Of a stretch of DNA of 64,000 nucleotides, positions 17,493 to 25,784 are shown one piece after another. The first letter of the stretch is position 1. Every line of letters begins with the position of its first letter. The position numbers and the translations under genes were made by a program. Below the pieces are notes generated by a model. It did no database searches. It was not told the DNA's origin and saw only the letters and a list, made by a program, of their open reading frames with translations. The stretch comes from Paraburkholderia hiiakae (GTDB lineage Bacteria > Pseudomonadota > Gammaproteobacteria > Burkholderiales > Burkholderiaceae), in the NCBI RefSeq assembly GCF_904848665.1, contig NZ_CAJHCQ010000003.1, positions 1 to 64,000 on the forward strand. Direction: 5' to 3'.

Positions 17493-19280
17493 ATGGGACA
17501 GTACACCGCGCCGCTGCGCGACATGCAGTTCGTGCTGCACGAACTGCTGAACGTGGAAGGCGAAGTGAAGCAGATGCCGAAGCACGCCGACCTCGACGCC
17601 GACACCATCAACCAGGTGCTCGAAGAAGCCGGCAAATTCTGCTCCGAGGTGCTGTTTCCGCTGAACCAGGTCGGCGACCGTGAAGGCTGCACCTACGCCG
17701 GCGACGGCGTGGTCACCACGCCCACTGGTTTCAAGGAAGCGTACAAGCAATATGTCGAAGCCGGCTGGCCGGCGCTCGGCTGCGATCCCGAATACGGCGG
17801 CCAGGGGCTGCCCGCGTTCGTGAACAACGCGCTCTATGAAATGCTGAACTCGGCGAACCAGGCGTGGACCATGTACCCGGGTCTCTCGCATGGCGCCTAC
17901 GAGTGTCTGCATGCACACGGCACGCCCGAACTCCAGAAGGCTTATCTGCCGAAGCTGGTCGAAGGCGTGTGGACCGGCACGATGTGCCTGACCGAGCCGC
18001 ACTGCGGCACCGACCTCGGCATCCTGCGCACGAAGGCCGAGCCGAACGGCGACGGCTCGTACGCGATCACCGGCACGAAGATCTTCATCTCGAGCGGTGA
18101 GCACGACATGGCCGAGAACATCATCCACCTCGTGCTCGCGCGCCTGCCGGATGCGCCGCCGGGAACCAAAGGCATCTCGCTCTTCGTCGTGCCGAAGTTC
18201 ATCCCCACGGCAGCGGGTGAAGTCGGTGAGCGCAATGGCATCAAGTGCGGCTCGATCGAGCACAAGATGGGCATTCACGGCAACGCCACCTGCGTCATGA
18301 ATCTCGACGGCGCGAAGGGCTGGCTCGTCGGCGAGCCGAACAAGGGCTTGAACGCCATGTTCGTGATGATGAACGCCGCGCGTCTGGGCGTGGGCATGCA
18401 AGGTCTCGGTCTCACCGAAGTGGCTTACCAGAATTCGCTCACGTACGCGAAAGAGCGCCTGCAGATGCGCGCGTTGACCGGCCCGAAGGCGCCTGAAAAG
18501 GCTGCGGACCCGATCATCGTGCATCCGGACGTGCGCCGCATGCTGCTCACGCAAAAGGCCTGGGCCGAAGGCGCGCGCGCCTTCACCTACTGGTCCGCGC
18601 TCCAGATCGACAAGGAGCTCTCGCACGGCGACGAAGCCGAGCGCAAGGAAGCGGCCGACCTCGTCGCGCTGCTCACGCCGATCATCAAGGCCTTCCTCAC
18701 CGACAACGCCTTCGATAGCACCAACCTCGGCATGCAGGTGTACGGCGGCCACGGCTTTATCTCCGAGTGGGGCATGGAGCAGTACGTGCGCGACGCGCGT
18801 ATCAACCAGATCTACGAAGGCACGAACACGATCCAGTCGCTCGACCTGCTGGGCCGCAAGGTGCTGGGCGACATGGGCGCGAAGCTCAAGAAGTTCGGCA
18901 AGCTCGTGACCGACTTCGTCGAAGCCGAAGGCATCAAGCCGGAAATGCAGGAGTTCGTGAATCCGCTCGCCGACATCGGCGACAAGATGCAAAAGCTCAC
19001 GATGGAAATCGGCATGAAGGCCATGCAGAACCCCGACGAAGTGGGCGCGGCCGCGGTGCCGTATCTGCGCACGGCGGGCCACCTCGTGTTCGCGTACTTC
19101 TGGGCGCGCATGGCGCGCATCGCGCTCGACAAGGAAAGCTCGGGCGATCCGTTCTACAAGTCGAAACTGGCCACGGCGCGTTTCTACTTCGCCAAGCTCC
19201 TGCCCGAAACGGCTACCTCGATCCGCCAGGCGCGCGCGGGTTCGAAGACGCTGATGGAAGTCGACGAAGCGCTGTTCTAA
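17493..19280 (+). CDS. fadE: Acyl-CoA dehydrogenase, long form (FadE-type)
   Basis: FAD-dependent first step of beta-oxidation. It has 595 residues, the long form resembling Bacillus FadE. Seen: MCLTEPHCGTDLGILRTKA (flavin and substrate loop, near residue 163), a central FAD-binding region, QVYGGHGFISEWGMEQYVRDARI near residue 415 and YEGTNTIQSLDLLGRKVLG near residue 441 with the usual catalytic-Glu neighbourhood. ATG at 17493 is preceded by TTTTGGAGAGAAGAC. Between this gene and fadN are two GC-rich hairpins (19288-19316 and 19335-19360). Confidence 0.92.
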   Translation: MGQYTAPLRDMQFVLHELLNVEGEVKQMPKHADLDADTINQVLEEAGKFCSEVLFPLNQVGDREGCTYAGDGVVTTPTGFKEAYKQYVEAGWPALGCDPEYGGQGLPAFVNNALYEMLNSANQAWTMYPGLSHGAYECLHAHGTPELQKAYLPKLVEGVWTGTMCLTEPHCGTDLGILRTKAEPNGDGSYAITGTKIFISSGEHDMAENIIHLVLARLPDAPPGTKGISLFVVPKFIPTAAGEVGERNGIKCGSIEHKMGIHGNATCVMNLDGAKGWLVGEPNKGLNAMFVMMNAARLGVGMQGLGLTEVAYQNSLTYAKERLQMRALTGPKAPEKAADPIIVHPDVRRMLLTQKAWAEGARAFTYWSALQIDKELSHGDEAERKEAADLVALLTPIIKAFLTDNAFDSTNLGMQVYGGHGFISEWGMEQYVRDARINQIYEGTNTIQSLDLLGRKVLGDMGAKLKKFGKLVTDFVEAEGIKPEMQEFVNPLADIGDKMQKLTMEIGMKAMQNPDEVGAAAVPYLRTAGHLVFAYFWARMARIALDKESSGDPFYKSKLATARFYFAKLLPETATSIRQARAGSKTLMEVDEALF

Positions 19281-19287
19281 AAGCCAA

Positions 19288-19316
19288 CGGGCGCGCGCTT
19301 TTCAAGGGCGCGCCCG
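19288..19316 (+). other. GC-rich stem-loop between fadE and fadN
   Basis: Perfect 9-bp arms CGGGCGCGC (19288-19296) and GCGCGCCCG (19308-19316) with an 11-nt loop, 7 nt after the fadE stop. There is no T tract, so it is more likely an mRNA-stabilising or processing element than a terminator. A second, weaker pair GGCGGCG/CGCCGCC lies at 19335-19360. Confidence 0.55.
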
Positions 19317-19407
19317 GTCAACACGACGTCCAGAGGCGGCGCCCGTTGAGGCACGCCGCCCTCACACTTCAATCCGCTCGACATTGCATACCCGCTGGAG
19401 GAACAAC

Positions 19408-21849
19408 GTGAGCAACCTCAATATTCGCAAGGTGGCCGTGCTCGGCGCCGGCGTGATGGGCGCGCAGATCGCCGCGCACCTGATCAACGCCCGCGTACCC
19501 GTGCTGCTGTTCGATCTGCCCGCGAAGGAAGGCCCGAAAAACGCCGTCGCGCTCAAGGCAATCGAGACGCTCAAGAAGCTCTCGCCCGCGCCGTTCGGCG
19601 TGAAGGACGACGCGCAATACATCACGCCCGCGAACTACGAAGACGACATCGCCAAACTCGCGGAATGCGACGTGGTGATCGAGGCGATCGCCGAGCGCAT
19701 GGACTGGAAGCACGACCTCTACAAGAAGGTCGCGCCGCACATCGGCCCGAACGCGATCTTCGCGACCAACACCTCGGGCTTGTCCATCACCGAACTCTCG
19801 CATGGCTTCGACGATGCGTTGAAGGCGCGCTTTTGCGGCGTGCACTTCTTCAACCCGCCGCGCTACATGCACCTCGTCGAGCTGATCCCGACGCCGCAAA
19901 CGAAGCCCGAAATCCTCGACCAGCTCGAATCGTTCCTGACGAGCGTGGTGGGCAAGGGCGTCGTGCGCGCGAAAGACACGCCGAACTTCATCGCGAACCG
20001 CGTGGGCGTGTTCTCGATCCTCGCGGTGATCGCCGAGGCGAAGAAGTTCGGACTGCGTTTCGACGAAGTCGATGACCTCACGGGCTCGCGCCTTGGCCGC
20101 GCGAAGTCGGCGACGTTCCGCACTGCGGACGTCGTGGGTCTCGACACGATGGCGCACGTCATCAAGACGATGCAGGACAACCTGAAGGACGATCCGTTCT
20201 TCCCGGTCTACGAAACGCCCGCCGTGCTCGCGGGTCTCGTGGCGAAGGGCGCGCTCGGCCAGAAGACGGGCGGCGGCTTCTATCGCAAGGAAGGCAAGGC
20301 AATCAAGGTGCTCGACGCCAACACGGGCGAGTACGTGGACGGCGGCGGCAAGGCCGACGAACTGGTTGGCCGCATTCTCAAGCGTCCGGCCGCCGAGCGC
20401 CTGAAGCTGCTGCGCGAAACGCAGCACCCGCAGGCGCAGTTCCTGTGGTCGATCTTCCGCGACGTGTTCCACTACATCGGCGTGCATCTGCAGTCGATCG
20501 CGGACAACGCGCGCGACGTCGATCTCGCGATCCGCTGGGGCTTCGGCTGGAACGAAGGCCCGTTCGAAGGCTGGCAGGCCGCAGGTTGGAAGCAGGTGGC
20601 CGAGTGGGTGAAGGAAGACATCGACGCAGGCAAGGCGCTTTCGAATGCGCCGCTGCCCGCCTGGGTATTCGAAGGTCCGGTCGCAGCGAACGGCGGCGTG
20701 CATGGCGCGGACGGCTCGTGGTCGCCCGCTGAAGCGCGCTTCGTGCCGCGCTCGAAACTGCCGGTGTATGAGCGTCAGGTGTTCCGTGCGGCGCTGTTCG
20801 GTGAAACGAACGCACGCGATCCGAAGACCTACGGCAAGACGCTGTTCGAGAACGAAAACCTGCGCGCCTGGGTGGACGACCGCGCGGGCGAGGACGACGT
20901 CGTCATCGTCTCGTACAAGAGCAAGATGAACACGATGGGCCCGGGCCTGCTCGACTCGCTCGTGAAGGCCATCGACATCGCCGAAGACGGCTACAAGGGC
21001 CTCGTGATCTGGCAGCCGACGTCGCTCAAGCTCGGCGCGCCGGGCGGCCCGTTCTCGGCTGGCGCGAACCTCGAAGAGGCGATGCCCGCGTTCATGATGG
21101 GCGGCGCGAAAGGCATCGAGCCGTTCGTGAAGAAGTTCCAGGACACGATGCTGCGCGTGAAGTACGCGAACGTGCCGGTCATCACGGCGGTGTCGGGCAT
21201 CGCGCTCGGCGGCGGCTGCGAAATCATGCTGCAAAGCGCGAAGCGTGTGGCGCACATCGAGAGCTATGTCGGCCTCGTGGAAGTGGGCGTGGGTCTCGTG
21301 CCCGCTGGCGGCGGCCTGAAGGAAGCGGCGATTCGCGCAGCCGAAGGCGCGCAGGCGATTGGCGCGGCGCCGAGCGATCTGCTCCGGTTCCTGCAGAAGT
21401 CGTTCGAAAACGCCGCGATGGCGAAGGTCTCGGCCTCGGCGCACGACGCGCGCGCAATGGGCTATCTGAAGCCTTCGGACACCATCGTCTTCAACGTGTT
21501 CGAACTGCTCGACACGGCGAAGAAGGAAGCGCGCGCACTGAGCGCGGCGGGCTACCGTGCGCCGCTGCGCGCCACGCAGATTCCGGTGGCGGGCCGCTCG
21601 GCGATCTCGACCATCAAGGCATCGCTCGTGAACATGCGTGATGGCCGCTTCATCAGCGATCACGACTTCCTGATCGCGAGTCGCATCGCGGAAGCGGTGT
21701 GCGGCGGCGACGTCGAGGCGGGCAGCCTCGTCGACGAGGAATGGCTGCTCAAGCTCGAGCGCCGTGCCTTCGTCGATCTGCTCGGCACGCAGAAGACGCA
21801 GGAGCGCATCATGGGCATGCTGCAAACCGGCAAGCCGGTGCGCAACTAA
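19408..21849 (+). CDS. fadN: 3-hydroxyacyl-CoA dehydrogenase / enoyl-CoA hydratase fusion (FadN-type)
   Basis: Bifunctional beta-oxidation enzyme of 813 residues with the dehydrogenase first and the hydratase/isomerase-like part last, the reverse of E. coli FadB and like Bacillus FadN. The NAD Rossmann motif GAGVMG is at residues 13-18, and the HAD signature FCGVHFFNPPRYMHLVELI lies near 140. The crotonase domain runs from about 497 to 700, with SAGANLEEAM and AVSGIALGGGCEIML. The start is GTG at 19408, chosen because GGAGG (19397-19401) lies 6 nt upstream; an in-frame TTG at 19384 has no such site. Coupled closely to fadA (34 nt). Confidence 0.93.
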   Translation: MSNLNIRKVAVLGAGVMGAQIAAHLINARVPVLLFDLPAKEGPKNAVALKAIETLKKLSPAPFGVKDDAQYITPANYEDDIAKLAECDVVIEAIAERMDWKHDLYKKVAPHIGPNAIFATNTSGLSITELSHGFDDALKARFCGVHFFNPPRYMHLVELIPTPQTKPEILDQLESFLTSVVGKGVVRAKDTPNFIANRVGVFSILAVIAEAKKFGLRFDEVDDLTGSRLGRAKSATFRTADVVGLDTMAHVIKTMQDNLKDDPFFPVYETPAVLAGLVAKGALGQKTGGGFYRKEGKAIKVLDANTGEYVDGGGKADELVGRILKRPAAERLKLLRETQHPQAQFLWSIFRDVFHYIGVHLQSIADNARDVDLAIRWGFGWNEGPFEGWQAAGWKQVAEWVKEDIDAGKALSNAPLPAWVFEGPVAANGGVHGADGSWSPAEARFVPRSKLPVYERQVFRAALFGETNARDPKTYGKTLFENENLRAWVDDRAGEDDVVIVSYKSKMNTMGPGLLDSLVKAIDIAEDGYKGLVIWQPTSLKLGAPGGPFSAGANLEEAMPAFMMGGAKGIEPFVKKFQDTMLRVKYANVPVITAVSGIALGGGCEIMLQSAKRVAHIESYVGLVEVGVGLVPAGGGLKEAAIRAAEGAQAIGAAPSDLLRFLQKSFENAAMAKVSASAHDARAMGYLKPSDTIVFNVFELLDTAKKEARALSAAGYRAPLRATQIPVAGRSAISTIKASLVNMRDGRFISDHDFLIASRIAEAVCGGDVEAGSLVDEEWLLKLERRAFVDLLGTQKTQERIMGMLQTGKPVRN

Positions 21850-21883
21850 GCGGCACGACGCACACCAGATACTGGAGTAAGAG

Positions 21884-23083
21884 ATGAGCAAACAGTTGCA
21901 GGACGCCTACATCGTCGCCGCGAGCCGCACCCCCATCGGCAAGGCGCCGCGCGGCGTGTTCAAGAACACCCGCCCGGACGAGTTGCTCGTTCACGCGATC
22001 AAGTCGGCCGTGGCGCAGGTGCCCGGGCTCGACACGAGCGTGATCGAAGACGCCATTGTCGGCTGCGCGATTCCGGAAGCCGAGCAAGGCCTGAACGTGG
22101 CGCGTATCGGCGCGCTGCTCGCGGGGCTGCCGCAGAGCGTGGGCGGCGTGACCGTCAACCGCTTCTGCGCGTCGGGTCTCACGGCGCTCGCCATGGCCGC
22201 CGACCGCATCCGCGTGGGCGAATCCGACGCGATGATCGCGGGCGGCTGCGAGTCGATGAGCATGGTGCCGATGATGGGCAACAAGCCGTCGCTCTCGCCG
22301 CACATCTTCGATCGCAATGAAGACGTTGGCATTGCTTACGGTATGGGCCTGACCGCCGAGAAGGTCGCGGAGCGCTGGAAGGTGAGCCGCGAGGCGCAGG
22401 ACGCGTTCTCGGTCGAATCGCATCGCCGCGCGCTCGCCGCGCAACAGGCGGGCGAGTTCAAGGACGAAATCGCGCCGTACACGCTCGTCGAGCGCTTCCC
22501 GGATCTCGCTTCGGGCGAAGTGAAGGTGAAGGAGCGTTTGATCGAACTGGACGAAGGCCCGCGTGCCGATACGACGCTCGAAGGTCTCGCGAAGCTGCGT
22601 GCGGTGTTCGCGAACAAGGGCTCGGTCACGGCCGGTAACAGCTCGCAGACTTCGGATGGCGCGGGCGCGCTGATCGTGGTCTCCGAAAAGATCCTCAAGC
22701 AGTTCAACCTCACGCCGCTCGCGCGCTTCGTGAGCTTCGCGGTGCGCGGCGTGCCGCCGGAGATCATGGGCATCGGTCCGAAGGAAGCGATTCCGGCGGC
22801 GCTGAAGGCCGCGGGCCTGAAGCAGGACGATCTCGACTGGATCGAGCTGAACGAAGCGTTTGCCGCGCAGTCGCTGGCGGTGATCCAGGACCTCGGCCTC
22901 GATCCTTCGAAGATCAATCCGCTCGGTGGCGCGATTGCGCTGGGCCACCCGCTCGGCGCGACGGGCGCGATTCGCGCGTCGACGGTCGTGCACGGCCTGC
23001 GCCGCCGCAACTACAAGTACGGCATGGTGACGATGTGCGTCGGCACCGGCATGGGTGCTGCGGGCATCATCGAGCGGCTGTAA
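21884..23083 (+). CDS. fadA: Acetyl-CoA C-acyltransferase (3-ketoacyl-CoA thiolase)
   Basis: Last step of the beta-oxidation cycle: thiolytic cleavage of 3-ketoacyl-CoA. It has 399 residues. The acyl-accepting cysteine is in VNRFCASGLTALAMAADRI (Cys95). The acid/base residues are in GGAIALGHPLGATGA (His355) and TMCVGTGMGAAGI (Cys385). ATG at 21884 is preceded by GGAGTAAGAG. It follows fadN immediately, as in the fadN-fadA pairing of Bacillus. A terminator-like hairpin follows at 23110-23145. Confidence 0.95.
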   Translation: MSKQLQDAYIVAASRTPIGKAPRGVFKNTRPDELLVHAIKSAVAQVPGLDTSVIEDAIVGCAIPEAEQGLNVARIGALLAGLPQSVGGVTVNRFCASGLTALAMAADRIRVGESDAMIAGGCESMSMVPMMGNKPSLSPHIFDRNEDVGIAYGMGLTAEKVAERWKVSREAQDAFSVESHRRALAAQQAGEFKDEIAPYTLVERFPDLASGEVKVKERLIELDEGPRADTTLEGLAKLRAVFANKGSVTAGNSSQTSDGAGALIVVSEKILKQFNLTPLARFVSFAVRGVPPEIMGIGPKEAIPAALKAAGLKQDDLDWIELNEAFAAQSLAVIQDLGLDPSKINPLGGAIALGHPLGATGAIRASTVVHGLRRRNYKYGMVTMCVGTGMGAAGIIERL

Positions 23084-23109
23084 GCATTAGCGCCCAGGCG
23101 TTATCGACA

Positions 23110-23145
23110 CGGTTCGCAGACTTCACGGTTTGCGGACCGTTTTTC
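23110..23145 (+). terminator. Probable intrinsic terminator after fadA
   Basis: Arms CGGTTCGCA (23110-23118) and TGCGGACCG (23131-23139) pair over 9 bp with one G-U, loop of 12 nt, followed by TTTTT. It lies 27 nt after the thiolase stop. It may be partial, since the enoyl-CoA hydratase gene follows in the same direction. Confidence 0.65.
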
Positions 23146-23162
23146 GTATCAGATCCAGGTGG

Positions 23163-23197
23163 GACCGGAGTAAGGCGCTCAAGCGCCAACTCCGGTC
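23163..23197 (+). promoter_or_regulatory. Two-tier perfect inverted repeat in the leader of the enoyl-CoA hydratase gene
   Basis: Outer arms GACCGGAGT (23163-23171) and ACTCCGGTC (23189-23197) and inner arms GGCGCT (23174-23179) and AGCGCC (23182-23187) give 15 paired bases in 35 nt. It ends just before the SD AGAGGAGA of the gene at 23216. No U tract follows. It could be an operator, or an RNA hairpin affecting readthrough or ribosome loading. Confidence 0.6.
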
Positions 23198-23215
23198 GAC
23201 AGAGGAGACATTCGT

Positions 23216-23986
23216 ATGAGTAACGAAATCCTTGTGGCACGCGAAAACGGCGTGCTCACGATCACGATCGACCGTCCCGCGCGCAAGAACGCGCTCACGC
23301 CCGCGATGTATCAGGCGATGGCCGACGCGCTGACCGGCGCAAACGAGGACGCCTCGGTACGCGCGGTGCTGCTGACCGGCCACACTGAGATCTTCACGGC
23401 CGGCAACGACATCGAAGACTTCCTGAAGAGCCCGCCCGCCGGCGCCGATTCCCCCGTAATCCGCTTTCTCGACGCCATCTCGACTTTCGAGAAGCCGCTC
23501 GTCGCAGCGGTGAAAGGGCCGGCGATCGGTGTCGGCACGACGCTGCTGCTGCATTGCGACATCGTCTACGCTGCGGACAACGCGCGCTTCGCCGTGCCGT
23601 TCGCGCAACTGGGGCTGTGCCCCGAGGCGGCTTCGTCGCTCTTGCTGCCACGCATTGCGGGCTATCAGGGCGCGGCGGAAAAGCTGCTGCTCGGCGAGAC
23701 CTTCGACGCGGCGGAAGCGCATCGCATGGGGTTCGTGAACCGTGTGCTGCCGGCTGCTGAACTCGACGCGTTCGTCGCCGGGCAACTGGCGAAGCTCGTG
23801 GCGTTGCCCGCGTCGTCGCTGCGCGTGACGAAGTCGCTCATGAAGCGCGCGAGCGACCACGAGGTCAAGACGCGCATGAGCGAAGAGTTCGTGCACTTCG
23901 GCAAGATGCTGCTCGCGCCCGAAGCGCGCGAGGCGTTCACGGCTTTCCTCGGAAAGCGCAAGCCGGATTTCCGGCAGTTCGACTAG
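23216..23986 (+). CDS. Enoyl-CoA hydratase/isomerase family protein
   Basis: Crotonase-fold protein of 256 residues. Seen: VLTITIDRPARKNALTPAMY at the N-terminus, the oxyanion-hole segment FTAGNDIEDFL near residue 60, GPAIGVGTTLLLHCDIVYA (about 101-119) and FAVPFAQLGLCPEAASSLLLP, with a Glu at the usual catalytic position. It probably supplies hydratase or isomerase activity to the fad operon upstream, though a terminator-like and a second hairpin precede it. ATG at 23216 has an AGAGGAGA SD. It converges on fdhD, 15 nt away. Confidence 0.88.
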   Translation: MSNEILVARENGVLTITIDRPARKNALTPAMYQAMADALTGANEDASVRAVLLTGHTEIFTAGNDIEDFLKSPPAGADSPVIRFLDAISTFEKPLVAAVKGPAIGVGTTLLLHCDIVYAADNARFAVPFAQLGLCPEAASSLLLPRIAGYQGAAEKLLLGETFDAAEAHRMGFVNRVLPAAELDAFVAGQLAKLVALPASSLRVTKSLMKRASDHEVKTRMSEEFVHFGKMLLAPEAREAFTAFLGKRKPDFRQFD

Positions 23987-24001
23987 GCCGCGATTGGTAA
24001 C

Positions 24002-24859
24002 TCAGGCGGTTTCGTAATCGACATAGCCGGACTCGCGGCAGAAACTCACGAGCCGCAGTCCGGCGCGCCTGGCGATGGCGATGGCAAGCGAGGAGGGTGC
24101 CGAGATCGTCGCGACCATCGGAATGCCCACGCGCGCGGCCTTGCGCACCAGTTCGTAGCTCGCACGGCTCGAGAGGAAGACGAAACCCTGCTGCGTGTCG
24201 GCGCGCTCCATCACGAGCTGGCCGATGAGTTTGTCGAGCGCGTTGTGGCGGCCCACGTCTTCGAAGGCGCGCAGGATCGCGCCGTTTTCGTCGCACCACG
24301 CGGCCGCATGCAGCCCGCCAGTGAGCTTCGTGAGCGCCTGGTGCTGCGGCAGTTCGCGTGCGGCGCGCGCGATGGCGTCCGGTGCCAGTCGCGCGACGAA
24401 GCCGGTGTCGGGCACCTGCTCGGGCTCGAGATCGAGCAGGTCGATGCTCTCGATGCCGCACACGCCGCAGCCGCTGCGCCCGGCGAGCGCGCGGCGCTTT
24501 TCCTTGAGTTCGACGAATGCCTGCTGCACCACGGTCAAGTTCACTTCGGCGTGTGGAAGATCCGCTTCGTCGTGCCAGTCAACCTCGATGTCCTGGATAT
24601 CGGCGTTGCGCCCGACAATGCCTTCGGAGATCGCGAAGCCCACGGCGAACGCTTCGAGGTCGCGCGGCGTGCACATCATGACTGCGTGCGAAATGCCGTT
24701 GAACACGAGCGCGACGGGCCATTCCTGGCCCACGTGGTCCTCACGCGTTTCCACCGTGCCGCCGCGGTGCCGATGCACGCGCAATTCGACGGCGCCGGAC
24801 TGGCCTTCGGATTCCAGGGGATTCGACGCCGCGATCGGCTCGCGGGTTAGCGGGCTCAT
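24002..24859 (-). CDS. fdhD: Formate dehydrogenase accessory sulfurtransferase FdhD
   Basis: Transfers sulfur from IscS to the molybdenum/bis-MGD cofactor before its insertion into formate dehydrogenase. It has 285 residues. The sulfur-relay motif CGVCG is at residues 131-135 (Cys131, Cys134). Also seen: FNGISHAVMMCTPRDLEAFAVGF, the GGLHAAAWCDENG segment, EDVGRHNALDKLIG and FLSSRASYELVRKAA, all characteristic. Start ATG at 24859 (MSPLTREPIAASN); upstream in-frame residues are Arg-rich and unconserved. No formate dehydrogenase genes are in the window. Divergent from the nitrate-reductase-associated gene, 172 nt away. Confidence 0.94.
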   Translation of the reverse strand: MSPLTREPIAASNPLESEGQSGAVELRVHRHRGGTVETREDHVGQEWPVALVFNGISHAVMMCTPRDLEAFAVGFAISEGIVGRNADIQDIEVDWHDEADLPHAEVNLTVVQQAFVELKEKRRALAGRSGCGVCGIESIDLLDLEPEQVPDTGFVARLAPDAIARAARELPQHQALTKLTGGLHAAAWCDENGAILRAFEDVGRHNALDKLIGQLVMERADTQQGFVFLSSRASYELVRKAARVGIPMVATISAPSSLAIAIARRAGLRLVSFCRESGYVDYETA

Positions 24860-25031
24860 TGGCGAGCGGGTTGGGGTCGTCAAGCGCAAAACTCCATCAG
24901 TCCTTGTGCGGCGCGGCACCGCAGCGCCGCCGGGGACGGCGGAGCCGCGCCGCGCGCGGAAGGTTCTAAAATACCTCAAGCGGGCCGCCCGCGCTTATCT
25001 GCGCCTTTGCCCGCCTCGCGAGGATACCGTC

Positions 25032-25514
25032 ATGGCATTGAACGAAGCTCCGCTGCTTTTCGGGTTCGAGGTCGACTCGTCCGAAAACCTCACCTATATC
25101 CCGATGTGCGTGCGCTTCAACCTGGATCGCTTTGGTCTGCGCATATCTCTCGCGCAATGGCAATTGCTGCCCTATGAGGACCGTCGGCTGCTGGCGTGTT
25201 TTCCCGTCGATGAAGACACGCAGATCGAGCCCAATTTCGACCACGCGCTCTTCGAGATGATGCGCACGCATGCGAACGTCGAGCCCGAATGGTTCGCGCC
25301 CGAAGAAGCGCCGGCCTGGCGCGACGTGAACGCGGTGCCGGGCGGCATTGCGCTTCAGTCCGAGCTTGCCAACCTGCAAGCGCCCGGCCTCGAAGACTGG
25401 GCGCAACTCGACCCGTTCCAGCGCTATGTGCTTGCGAAGCTCGCGCGTAAACCCGAGAGCAATCACGACTTCGCGCCGGCGATGCGCGAGTTCGGGCTGG
25501 CGGTGCCGCGCTGA
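25032..25514 (+). CDS. Nitrate reductase associated protein family
   Basis: A 160-residue protein resembling the nitrate reductase associated protein family. Seen: FGFEVDSSENLTYIPMCVRFNLDRFGLRISLAQW at the N-terminus, LPYEDRRLLACFPVD in the middle, and a C-terminal half with DPFQRYVLAKLARKPESNHDF. The family is linked to assimilatory nitrate reductases in other organisms; its biochemical role is not established. Start ATG at 25032. A TAAAAT hexamer at 24967-24972 could be its -10. Its partner fdhD across the divergent region also serves molybdoenzymes. Confidence 0.8.
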   Translation: MALNEAPLLFGFEVDSSENLTYIPMCVRFNLDRFGLRISLAQWQLLPYEDRRLLACFPVDEDTQIEPNFDHALFEMMRTHANVEPEWFAPEEAPAWRDVNAVPGGIALQSELANLQAPGLEDWAQLDPFQRYVLAKLARKPESNHDFAPAMREFGLAVPR

Positions 25515-25784
25515 TTTCCAGCCGCTGATTCCCGCCGATCCTGGCCGCCTCGGCGTCAAAGCCAACGCATAGCCGGCTCATAGCCGATCCATACCCGATT
25601 CCCGCTAACCGCGGCTGCCTCGGGCATCGCGCGTCTTTTTCCGCTTCTTTCTCCGCATTTACCCTCAAGACAAGGCCGGCCGTGCCGTTATTTCGGGTTG
25701 GCGCGTCAGGCGCCGACCGGTCGCGCGCAGTCGTGACCCATCATCCCGCGCTCACGGCGCGGGCGCGAACGACGCTCGGCATTC

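Noticed and set aside
16788..21891. Two long minus-strand frames (16788-19082 and 19369-21891)
   Set aside because: Both mirror the fad genes, whose plus-strand products are unmistakable.
24195..24990. Long N-terminal extension of the nitrate-reductase-associated protein
   Set aside because: The frame is open upstream but that part is antisense to fdhD; ATG 25032 matches the family's N-terminus.
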